From positions 326,200 through 336,429 of the forward strand of contig CP070645.1 in assembly GCA_020354275.1 (NCBI GenBank): a stretch of DNA of 10,230 bases, written 5' to 3'. Below the pieces are notes generated by a model, which made no database searches, was not told where the DNA came from, and saw nothing but the letters and a program-made list of their open reading frames with translations. Numbering within the stretch: position 1 is the stretch's first letter; every line of letters begins with the position of its first letter. Of this stretch, positions 1 to 6,550 are shown in pieces. A program made the position numbers and the translations under genes. The DNA comes from Dehalococcoidales bacterium (GTDB lineage: Bacteria > Chloroflexota > Dehalococcoidia > Dehalococcoidales > UBA2162).

Positions 1-1551
1 CTTTCCATCTGGGGCGGCGAATACCTGCACCATCTCGGACTGGCGATTGCAGGACAGAGGATACTCTATAGAATGCGCACCGAGATGTTCAGCCACCTGC
101 ACCGTCTCTCCATGGCCTTCTTCGACCAGAACAAGGTGGGAAAACTGATGTCACGGGTACAAAATGATGTATCCCAGCTGCAGGAATTGCTCACCGGCGG
201 CGTGCTCAACCTGCTGGTCAACGTGATATCACTGGTTGGTATCGTCATAGTTATGATTTCGATGAACCCCAGACTGGCACTGATTACTCTTTCCGTGGTC
301 CCGGTCCTGGGTATCATTGTTGTCATCTGGCAGCAATATGCCCGCCGCGCCTTCATCAGGGTACGGCAGGCCATTGCCGAGGTTAACGACCGGCTTCAGG
401 AGGGAATTTCCGGGGTCAGGGTAACCCAGAGTCTAAACCGCGAAGACGTCAATTACGAACAATTCGATGATGTCAACAAGGCCCATTATGATGCTAACCT
501 AAATGCTATCCGGCTACAGGCACTGATGCAACCGACCGTCCAGGTAATGACCGGCATCGCCTACGGCCTGCTCATTATCTTCGGCGGACAGCAGGTCCTG
601 GCAGAAACGATGCAACCAGGTGTTCTTATTGGTTTTATACTCTATATACAACGCTTCTTTGAGCCTGTAATGGCACTCACCATGGAGTATACCCAGCTGC
701 AGAGGGCAATGGCCTCCGGTGCCCGTATATTCGAACTACTCGATGTCGAACCGGAGATCCAGGATGAACCGGATGCAATAGAATTGCCCCGTATAGAAGG
801 GGAGATTGATTTCGACCATGTGCATTTTTCCTACCTTCCGGGTCTCGAAGTACTCCACGATATAGACCTGACAGTAAAACCGGGAGAGACTGTGGCCATT
901 GTAGGACGCACAGGGGCCGGGAAGAGCAGCATGATGAATTTGCTAGCCCGCCTTTATGAATTGGAAGACAACGGTGGTAAAATTACGGTAGACGACTACG
1001 ATGTCCGTGAAGTCACCCAGCAGTCACTAAGACAGCAAATCGGTATCGTCCCTCAAGATGCCTTCCTGTTCTCAGGAACCGTGGAAGACAATATCCGGTA
1101 CGGCAATATGGAAGCCACCCGTGAGGACGTCGTTAAGGCAGCCCAAACAGTCGGAGTCCATGACTTCATTAACACCATGGAGGAAGGCTACGACTCGCAG
1201 GTAGGTGAAAGGGGCGGTAATCTCAGCGCCGGGCAGCGCCAGCTCGTTTGTCTGGCCCGGGCAATCCTGACCGACCCGCCCATTTTGGTGCTCGATGAAG
1301 CCACCTCAAGTGTGGACACCAATGCCGAACGTATCATGCAGGAATCACTGAAACAACTGTCCAGAAACCGCACCTGCATCATCATCGCCCACCGCTTATC
1401 CACGGTAACCCATGCCGACCGTATTATCGCCCTGGAGAGTGGAGCAATCATTGAGGAAGGCACTCATCAGGAACTCCTGGATAAAAAAGGCCTTTACTAC
1501 AGCATGTTCGGCGCGATGAGCACACCCGGCCTGGAATCACCGGATAACTAA
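1..1551 (+). CDS. ABC exporter, fused membrane and ATPase domains (5' partial)
   Basis: This is a type I (MsbA/LmrA/MdlB-like) ABC exporter half-transporter, which would pump lipids, drugs or peptides out across the cytoplasmic membrane as a dimer. The reading frame is already open at base 1, so the ATG at base 73 is internal. About 516 residues are visible and full members have about 580-620, so roughly the first 70-100 residues are missing. Residues 1 to about 235 are transmembrane helices and coupling loops. The ATPase domain follows: Walker A GRTGAGKSS (302-310, K308), Q-loop VPQD followed by FSGTVEDNI, signature LSAGQ (408-412), Walker B ILVLDEA (428-434, catalytic E433), the D-loop SSVD and H-loop H464. 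All catalytic elements are present. The signature has Ala in place of the usual second-position Gly (LSGGQ), a tolerated variant. Such genes often come in pairs, so a partner exporter may lie upstream. The substrate cannot be told. Confidence 0.96.
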   Translation, partial: LSIWGGEYLHHLGLAIAGQRILYRMRTEMFSHLHRLSMAFFDQNKVGKLMSRVQNDVSQLQELLTGGVLNLLVNVISLVGIVIVMISMNPRLALITLSVVPVLGIIVVIWQQYARRAFIRVRQAIAEVNDRLQEGISGVRVTQSLNREDVNYEQFDDVNKAHYDANLNAIRLQALMQPTVQVMTGIAYGLLIIFGGQQVLAETMQPGVLIGFILYIQRFFEPVMALTMEYTQLQRAMASGARIFELLDVEPEIQDEPDAIELPRIEGEIDFDHVHFSYLPGLEVLHDIDLTVKPGETVAIVGRTGAGKSSMMNLLARLYELEDNGGKITVDDYDVREVTQQSLRQQIGIVPQDAFLFSGTVEDNIRYGNMEATREDVVKAAQTVGVHDFINTMEEGYDSQVGERGGNLSAGQRQLVCLARAILTDPPILVLDEATSSVDTNAERIMQESLKQLSRNRTCIIIAHRLSTVTHADRIIALESGAIIEEGTHQELLDKKGLYYSMFGAMSTPGLESPDN

Positions 1552-1689
1552 CTAACACGGTGGCCTGCCCTATAATAATGGCTGATTTAACCAAAGGTAG
1601 GAACTACTCACTGAATACTGAGTGATAGATACAACCCCATATATATTAGTTCAAAGGAATACCCCAACCCAGAGCCATCTACCAATATC

Positions 1690-1717
1690 TTGTTCGCTTC
1701 CAAATCTGTAGTATAAT
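1690..1717 (+). promoter_or_regulatory. Candidate sigma-70 promoter for the 1778-3841 gene group
   Basis: A perfect -10 box TATAAT (1712-1717) lies 16 bases after a partial -35 box TTGTTC (1690-1695, 3 of 6 matches). It sits in the 226-base gap after the ABC exporter gene and would give a leader of about 54 nt before the ATG at 1778. The -10 is strong and the -35 weak, so this is a prediction by eye only. Another TATAAT at 1571-1576 has no -35 partner. Confidence 0.5.
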
Positions 1718-1777
1718 TACATATAACTATTTAAAAGACATTTAGACAGTAAACAAGCACAAGCGGGGTGAGGACTG

Positions 1778-2368
1778 ATGAGCGATATCAAAAGTGCCCG
1801 TGAGATAGCCGAGGAAAAGCTAAAACAAATAGGAGAGCCTACCGAAGAGGAACGCCTGAAGTGGAAGTACAGCCCTCAAGGAGAGGAGCTTGCCGCGCGG
1901 TACCTCAAGGAAGAATGTAATTTATTGACCGAACTGGGGCAGTACCCGGAAAACGTAAAACCTTTCGTTATTGAGGGCGCCAACGAAGTGTTAATCAGAA
2001 ATATCAACCTGCCCAAAGATGATTCGGATAAAAAAACTAACCGGAAAGTAATGGACGGCATAAAGACGCTCAAGAGTGACAAGGTAACTGTGGAGAACAC
2101 CTACAGCCAGATAAGGAACATATTTAACCACTACGCCGAGCAGGGTGACCAACAGAAGAAACAGGCCTATGAATCACTGAAGGCTGAAGTTGAAGCCAGA
2201 ATGCAGCAGGAAATCCAACAACAGCTGGGCACATTTACCGGGGTAAAGATCGATGTTGAAAAACAACCCCAGTTCCAACACGAATGGCGCAGAATACTGG
2301 CACAACTGGACTCTCAATACATCAATCTTTTGAACGAATACAAACGGGAGCTTTCCGCCATAACTTAA
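1778..2368 (+). CDS. Conserved-looking charged helical protein, function unknown
   Basis: This is a 196-residue cytoplasmic protein that I cannot assign to a function. It has no signal peptide or membrane segment. The N-terminus (KSAREIAEEKLKQIGE) and the C-terminal half, roughly residues 100-196, are rich in Glu, Lys and Gln and look alpha-helical. The stretch with KAEVEARMQQEIQQQLG (about 144-160) could form a coiled coil. The middle (about 55-75) is more hydrophobic and precedes a lysine-rich loop. I have the impression of having seen similar uncharacterised proteins in anaerobic bacteria, but cannot verify that here. The start is well supported: GGGGTGAGG (1765-1773) lies just upstream of the ATG, with the GGGGTG core 7 bases away. 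It is the first gene of a same-strand group ending with a thymidylate synthase, which hints at, but does not prove, a link to nucleotide metabolism. A scaffold or adaptor role would fit its composition. Confidence 0.85.
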   Translation: MSDIKSAREIAEEKLKQIGEPTEEERLKWKYSPQGEELAARYLKEECNLLTELGQYPENVKPFVIEGANEVLIRNINLPKDDSDKKTNRKVMDGIKTLKSDKVTVENTYSQIRNIFNHYAEQGDQQKKQAYESLKAEVEARMQQEIQQQLGTFTGVKIDVEKQPQFQHEWRRILAQLDSQYINLLNEYKRELSAIT

Positions 2369-2408
2369 ACACAATATAACCAGTTAATTCTGGATAAAGA
2401 GATACAGG

Positions 2409-2474
2409 TTTTCCCGGGAGGGAAAATAACTGCAAGGTCTAATTAATTTAATCAGGCATAGTGCGGGGAACCGC
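2409..2474 (+). promoter_or_regulatory. Two hairpins in the 2369-2476 leader, the second at the ribosome-binding site
   Basis: The 108-base gap between the two unknown genes holds a perfect 7-bp inverted repeat, TTTTCCC-GGGA-GGGAAAA (2409-2426). A smaller stem, GCGG-GGAA-CCGC (2463-2474), overlaps the Shine-Dalgarno GGGGA (2465-2469) of the gene starting at 2477. No T run follows the first stem, so it is not a classical terminator. The 5' arm with its flank, GGTTTTCCC (2407-2415), could instead pair imperfectly with GGGGAACC (2465-2472), which would sequester the ribosome-binding site. The inverted repeats are seen directly; regulation is inference. Confidence 0.35.
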
Positions 2475-2476
2475 CC

Positions 2477-3187
2477 ATGGAAATTAACGATAAGAGAATC
2501 CAGCACGCAGTAAGAAACACCGAGGTTCTGAGAGCACCGAAGCAGAGCCTTTACACCTTCGGTACGACCAATATCTATTACTACCTAGTTACTGAACCGT
2601 CATACCCTGAGCTCATGGAGACCAGCAGTGTTACCGAGACCGTGGTCAGGGAAGGCAAGGTTACCGCAGAAAGGCCTAGGATTGTCACCCCTTACTATCT
2701 CTCCAGGCTGGAGGGATTCAGTCTGGAAGCCAGAAGGTATTTTGGCGAATTATTGAATAAATACGGTTCCAACGCCGGAGGTCTATTCTACACCTATAGT
2801 AACGAAACCAAAGACCTAACTATTGTGTCTGATAACCTGCCCTCAGTGGTGGAGAAACTCAATGCCGAGATTGACAAACACGGCGACCCTCTGGCTGCTA
2901 TTATCAAGGGTGAAAACGATCTCTGGGATGTTTCCCTGATGAAGTTCATCTTCGAGGTAACCACCAGCTCTATCGCCGATAATATTGGACAGTTAAGTAG
3001 GCGGGGGCTTCTGGACATGGATACAGCCGGTATTCCGGCCGACGCCAGGGTAAGGATTAACGAGCTTTTCTCTATGGTCATCCGCGGAGAACGTGATCCC
3101 AGCGAGTTGAAAGAGGAGCTTGACCGCTGGGGGCTGTTCGAGGAGTACCAGGACAGGTTCTTCAATATCTTCCACAGGAGATGTTAG
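2477..3187 (+). CDS. Uncharacterised 236-residue protein upstream of thymidylate synthase
   Basis: I do not recognise this protein. It is soluble-looking, with no signal peptide or membrane helix. The N-terminal half appears mixed alpha/beta, for example SLYTFGTTNIYYYLVTEP near residues 24-41, followed by an RPRIVTPYYLSRLEGF segment. The C-terminal third (about 150-236) looks helical, with acidic-basic patterns such as RGERDPSELKEELDRWG. It ends in HRRC. It has no nucleotide-binding loop, metal cluster or catalytic motif I can name. The ATG is preceded by GGGGA (2465-2469) with 7-base spacing. It ends 9 bases before the thymidylate synthase start, so the two are almost certainly co-transcribed, and it may assist or modify that enzyme or simply share regulation with it. 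The tyrosine-rich N-terminal region reads as a folded domain rather than a spurious frame, and the opposite-strand frames overlapping it lack comparable structure. Confidence 0.85.
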   Translation: MEINDKRIQHAVRNTEVLRAPKQSLYTFGTTNIYYYLVTEPSYPELMETSSVTETVVREGKVTAERPRIVTPYYLSRLEGFSLEARRYFGELLNKYGSNAGGLFYTYSNETKDLTIVSDNLPSVVEKLNAEIDKHGDPLAAIIKGENDLWDVSLMKFIFEVTTSSIADNIGQLSRRGLLDMDTAGIPADARVRINELFSMVIRGERDPSELKEELDRWGLFEEYQDRFFNIFHRRC

Positions 3188-3196
3188 GGTTATATT

Positions 3197-3841
3197 GTGA
3201 ACATCTCGATGATTAAGGCCAGAGACCTTTCTGAAGCCTGGTTTCGCTGCCTTGGTGAGACTCTGAATGAGGGACACGACTACACCGTCGAGCGCGGCAG
3301 TTATGCCGGACAGAAACGCAAGGAGCTCGAATTCGTCGTCGTCCAGATTAAATACCCGGGAACACGTCCGCTAATACCCGATGTGCCGCCGGGAGTACCG
3401 CCACCCACCTCCATGGAATACATCGAGAGTTATCTTCCTTACCTTATGACGGCACACAAGGCCGAGGGGGAACAGTATACCTACGGCCAGTACCTGGAAA
3501 AACAGATTGCCGAAGTTATCCGTATCTACCGTGATGATGGCCATAACACCAATCAAGCCTTCATGGCCGTGGGCGATAGCCAGTCAATCTACCTCCCGGA
3601 CCCACCCTGCCTCAGGATGATAGACACCCGTATCCATGAAGGGAAACTTAATTTTATCGCCTATTTCCGGTCGTGGGACCTGTGGGCTGGCTTTCCGTCC
3701 AACCTGGCTGCCATCCAGCTTCTCAAGGAATACATGTCGAGCGAGATAGGCGTCGCCGATGGTGAACTGCTTGCCATGAGTAAGGGACTTCACCTATATG
3801 ACTATTCCTGGGAGCTGGCCCGAGCCACGGTAAGGAAATAG
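3197..3841 (+). CDS. Thymidylate synthase, short archaeal-like ThyA family
   Basis: This ThyA-fold enzyme would methylate dUMP to dTMP using methylenetetrahydrofolate or a related folate. The key residues keep E. coli ThyA spacing exactly: nucleophile C138 in PPC (E. coli C146), R158-S159-x-D161 (R166-S167-x-D169), N169 (N177, the uracil-selecting Asn) and H199-x-Y201 (H207, Y209). At 214 residues it is shorter than E. coli ThyA (264), and the RSWDLWAGFPSN segment resembles, from memory, methanogen-type enzymes. Oddly, the paired arginines that reach across the dimer to bind the dUMP phosphate in E. coli (R126-R127) align with T118-N119, so that contact is missing or rearranged. The start is GTG, with AGGAG at 3176-3180 (16 bases away, long) and a weak TAGGG nearer; an ATG four codons later (3209) lacks any Shine-Dalgarno. 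It follows the unknown gene by 9 bases, probably in one operon. dCMP hydroxymethylase is less likely because Asn, not Asp, occupies position 169. Confidence 0.9.
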   Translation: MNISMIKARDLSEAWFRCLGETLNEGHDYTVERGSYAGQKRKELEFVVVQIKYPGTRPLIPDVPPGVPPPTSMEYIESYLPYLMTAHKAEGEQYTYGQYLEKQIAEVIRIYRDDGHNTNQAFMAVGDSQSIYLPDPPCLRMIDTRIHEGKLNFIAYFRSWDLWAGFPSNLAAIQLLKEYMSSEIGVADGELLAMSKGLHLYDYSWELARATVRK

Positions 3842-3894
3842 TAATAACCATCCCGCAACCACACGGTCAAATCCTGAGTCAGCAACAGTCCAAA

Positions 3895-3923
3895 TTGTAA
3901 ATCAAAGGCCCAGATGCTATTAT
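3895..3923 (+). promoter_or_regulatory. Candidate sigma-70 promoter for the nitroreductase gene
   Basis: TTGTAA (3895-3900, 4 of 6 matches to the -35 consensus) and TATTAT (3918-3923, 5 of 6 to the -10) are separated by 17 bases, the ideal distance. Transcription would begin near 3930, giving a short leader that includes the AAGGAGG at 3941-3947. This suggests the nitroreductase is transcribed separately from the thymidylate synthase group. Confidence 0.55.
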
Positions 3924-3956
3924 GGTACATTATTCCGCCTAAGGAGGTTTTTGGGT

Positions 3957-4547
3957 ATGCTCACCGTGATGGAAGCTATCGAGAAGAGAAGGAGTATCCG
4001 CAAATTCAAGCCCGATCCGGTTCCCGACGAACTGATCAATCAGATTCTGGAGGCGGCCCGCCTGGCACCGTCAGCCAGTAACCGCCAACCCTGGCGTTTC
4101 CAGATTATAAAAGACCCGGAAGAAAAAGAGAGGGTCTTCCGGGAAACTACATTTGGTGCACGGCATGTTTTTGAGGCACCGGTGGTTATTGTCTGCGGCT
4201 CAGAACTGCTGACCTTTGTTAAAGGTCATAAAATGGCTCCCCCCGGCTCTGAGTACTTCGGCGCCGATAGCGACGACTGGGAGAGCATCAAGGAGTTCAT
4301 CCCTGATGCCCAGTTAAATACCGCCATTGCCGTTGAGCATATGGTACTGGCCGGCACTGCCCTCGGGTTGGGTACCTGCTATGCCCAGAGACTGAGATTC
4401 GGCCAGATTGCCCGGATTCTGGGCTGGCCAAGACATATTACCGTCTTTACCCTTTTACTAGTGGGATATGCCGACGAGGACCCGGCACCCAGGCCACGCC
4501 TGCCGCTTGAGGATATTGTCCTCAAAGAAGGGAATATACCACAGTAA
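3957..4547 (+). CDS. Nitroreductase-family FMN oxidoreductase
   Basis: This is a flavoprotein of the nitroreductase superfamily, using FMN and NAD(P)H to reduce nitro groups, quinones or other small acceptors in the cytoplasm, usually as a homodimer. Family marks are clear. RRSIRKF (11-17) is the N-terminal FMN-phosphate motif with its Arg-Ser-x-Arg pattern. APSASNRQPWRF is the flavin-contacting loop. NTAIAVEHMVLAGTALGLGTCY is the conserved long helix and Gly-Leu-Gly turn, and LLVGYADEDPAPRPR is the typical C-terminal strand. Length (196 residues) is normal. The open frame extends to a TTG at 3951, but that is only 3 bases from a perfect AAGGAGG (3941-3947), whereas the ATG at 3957 has ideal 9-base spacing, so 3957 is chosen. 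There is a loop insertion (about 92-115, GHKMAPPGSEYFGADSDDWE) that may shape substrate choice. The natural substrate cannot be inferred. Confidence 0.95.
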   Translation: MLTVMEAIEKRRSIRKFKPDPVPDELINQILEAARLAPSASNRQPWRFQIIKDPEEKERVFRETTFGARHVFEAPVVIVCGSELLTFVKGHKMAPPGSEYFGADSDDWESIKEFIPDAQLNTAIAVEHMVLAGTALGLGTCYAQRLRFGQIARILGWPRHITVFTLLLVGYADEDPAPRPRLPLEDIVLKEGNIPQ

Positions 4548-4625
4548 ACCCGGTTATAACTCTGGTATCAACCAATCGTTCCAACAGTGGGTGCTGCCCC
4601 GCAGTCACCAGCACCGGTAAGTTAT

Positions 4626-5876
4626 ATGCGGCTCTTCAACCGGCAATGGAAAATCAAACCGGTCCTCTTGGCTGGCCTGTTAATTCCCTGCCTGCTTTTC
4701 AGCAGCTGCCGGACGGACAGGGACTTCGACGATGCACTGAAATCAATCGTACAACCTTACCTCTTCAGTTTTCACCGCTGGGAACTGGGAGCCCTGCTGG
4801 ACGAGTTAGGCCAGATAATCGGTAAAGAAAACAGGCTGCCGGAGAACCCCTTGGACGTGGTAGGAGAATACTTCTCCTCGGTCGACCGAATAAAGACGCT
4901 GCGTACAGAAATCGCCCTGGCAGATGCCGCCAACGACAAGGGTAAACTTTCTTCCTTGCAAACCGAGCTGGATAACCTGCAAACCAGGGCAACAGCCCTG
5001 GAGGGCATGATAGAAAGGATACTTGAGCAGCAGATAAGGGATACTCTGACCCGTCTGGATATATTTCACCCCGCTGACCGGTACCTGAAATTCAGGGTGA
5101 GCTTCCCCCCGGTGAATTTCAAGCTGGAAAACCCGCCACTGGTACTGGTAATCTCTCCCAGAGACAGGATTGAGTCCATCAGAGAAATTACGCTCCTCCC
5201 GGATATCCCCCTGACGGAAAGAAAAGACATTGAAGCCAAGACCGATGAGCTCGGCGTATCCTCCCTGGTGGTTACCATTGGTGGCCTGGGGGCAACCTAC
5301 CCGACGCTGGTTACCAATGAGGCCAGTCTAAGGTTTATTATCGACACCGCCACCGAAGAATGGCTGCACCAGTACCTTGCCTTCAAACCCCTGGGGTTTT
5401 CGTACCTTCTCGATTTAACCGGGATTTCCCCAAACTATGAAATAGCCACCATGAATGAAACCCTGGCCGGCATGGTCAGCGAGGAGGTCGGCTCGATAAT
5501 ATACCAGACCTATTATAACGAGCAGGGAAATGGCAATGATGATGATGCTGAAACAGAACCGGAATTCGATTTTAACCATGAAATGCGAGAGATAAGGAAA
5601 ACGGTTGATGCTCTCCTGACCGGGGGAGAAATTGAACAGGCAGAGAAGTTCATGGAAGAGAAACGGCAGTACCTTGCCTCAATGGGGTATTATATCAGGA
5701 AACTGAACCAGGCCTACTTTGCCTTTCACGGCACCTACGCTGACGAACCAACATCGGTCAGCCCTATCGGGGCTGAAATGAGGCAGCTCAGGAAGCAGGT
5801 CAGTTCACTGAAGGAATTCCTCAATCTAGCTGCCAGTATGACCAGCCGCGAGGACCTGAAACTCCATCTTGAGTAG
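4626..5876 (+). CDS. Predicted lipoprotein with degenerate zincin-like motif
   Basis: This 416-residue protein has a lipoprotein signal: a basic N-terminus (MRLFNRQWKIK), a hydrophobic run to about residue 27 and a lipobox ending in LFSSC with Cys28. The -3 Phe is atypical, so lipidation is likely but not certain. If processed, it would be anchored on the outer face of the membrane. Residues about 80-140 are charged heptad-like coiled coil. About 145-240 is a beta-rich domain, and about 315-416 is helical again. In the middle, TEEWLHQYLAFKPLG (243-257) followed by MNETLAGMVSEEVG (276-289) resembles gluzincin peptidases that, as I recall, carry HEWxHHYL and later NET(V/L)A. Here the first zinc His is Glu (E244-E245-x-x-H248), with E278 as possible third ligand. 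The open frame reaches a GTG at 4587, but starting at 4626 puts the signal peptide at the N-terminus. Neither start has a good Shine-Dalgarno. It may be a pseudo-enzyme or altered-metal peptidase. Confidence 0.8.
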   Translation: MRLFNRQWKIKPVLLAGLLIPCLLFSSCRTDRDFDDALKSIVQPYLFSFHRWELGALLDELGQIIGKENRLPENPLDVVGEYFSSVDRIKTLRTEIALADAANDKGKLSSLQTELDNLQTRATALEGMIERILEQQIRDTLTRLDIFHPADRYLKFRVSFPPVNFKLENPPLVLVISPRDRIESIREITLLPDIPLTERKDIEAKTDELGVSSLVVTIGGLGATYPTLVTNEASLRFIIDTATEEWLHQYLAFKPLGFSYLLDLTGISPNYEIATMNETLAGMVSEEVGSIIYQTYYNEQGNGNDDDAETEPEFDFNHEMREIRKTVDALLTGGEIEQAEKFMEEKRQYLASMGYYIRKLNQAYFAFHGTYADEPTSVSPIGAEMRQLRKQVSSLKEFLNLAASMTSREDLKLHLE

Positions 5877-5917
5877 ATAACCCAGGTGCCAGCAACAACG
5901 CAGGTATATTTATAAGC

Positions 5918-6550
5918 TTATGCAGCCTGGCGACGGTATTGCTCCGTTATCTCGTTCAGTTTTTGATGAACTATCTTCGGCTCTTTTATTCCCGGCCATA
6001 AAACTGCCGTCGAACCGCCGGCAGCCGTGACCATCCGTATTGTTCCGTAGTTGAGAATCCTGCCCAGAAGCGGTATTTGTAGATATATGGTCTGAATCTT
6101 GCTCAACGAAGTATCAGCACAGGACTTCCCGATTATCCCGGTACGGTTTATTATCCTCAAATTGGTAGCCGTGTATGTGGTGAGCTTCCATCTCAACCAC
6201 CTGATTAATATCCCTGAAAACCCGGTAATTATCAGGCTGATGCCAATCCAGCCTATTATCGAACGCACCAGCGCCAGCGGGATCAGGTCTGATATGTCAT
6301 GGACAAACCCCAGCGGTATACTGTCAGCAATATAGGTGATGACGATACCAAAAACAGCCACAAAAACAGGCAAGCCCATCCGTAACCAGACCAGAGACCT
6401 GGTTTCATATAACGGATATTCACCTTCGATCAGCATCTCTGCCGGCAACAAGCCCTGAGCGGTATCAGCCTCCTCTTCAGTTTCAGTCCACTGACTGCTG
6501 ACCTCGGTATCCAGTTCCGTGTCAGCGGACTCAGTAACCTGAGTAACCAT
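5918..6550 (-). CDS. Membrane-anchored bacterial PH-domain protein
   Basis: This is a 210-residue membrane protein of the bacterial PH-like (YdbS/DUF304, bPH2) type, whose precise role is unknown; the family is thought to act at the cytoplasmic membrane. From the start it has an acidic, Thr/Glu-rich tail (1-45), then two hydrophobic segments (about 56-76 and 89-116), then a PH-like domain (about 121-200). The domain has the usual TxTNLRIINRTGIIGK pattern, a helix-like SLSKIQTIYLQIPLLGRILN segment and a TIRMVTAAGG strand, closing with a PKIVHQKLNEITEQYR helix. The open frame extends to a GTG at 6559, but AAGGGGA (6560-6566 on this strand) directly abuts it, whereas the ATG at 6550 has 9-base spacing, so 6550 is chosen. 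It converges on the lipoprotein gene with a 41-base gap. The single PH copy and two membrane segments match the shorter family members. Confidence 0.88.
   Translation of the reverse strand: MVTQVTESADTELDTEVSSQWTETEEEADTAQGLLPAEMLIEGEYPLYETRSLVWLRMGLPVFVAVFGIVITYIADSIPLGFVHDISDLIPLALVRSIIGWIGISLIITGFSGILIRWLRWKLTTYTATNLRIINRTGIIGKSCADTSLSKIQTIYLQIPLLGRILNYGTIRMVTAAGGSTAVLWPGIKEPKIVHQKLNEITEQYRRQAA

Noticed and set aside
1606..1623. Inverted repeat ACTCA/TGAGT after the ABC exporter gene as a terminator
   Set aside because: The stem is only 5 bp with an 8-base loop, is not GC-rich and has no T run after it.
4555..4560. TATAAC as a -10 box for the lipoprotein gene
   Set aside because: No -35-like hexamer occurs 16-18 bases upstream, so there is no support beyond a six-base match.
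5882..5930. Possible bidirectional terminator between the convergent lipoprotein and PH-domain genes (CCAGGTGC and GCAGCCTGG)
   Set aside because: The pairing needs a bulge and a loop of about 30 bases, and no T run follows on either strand.
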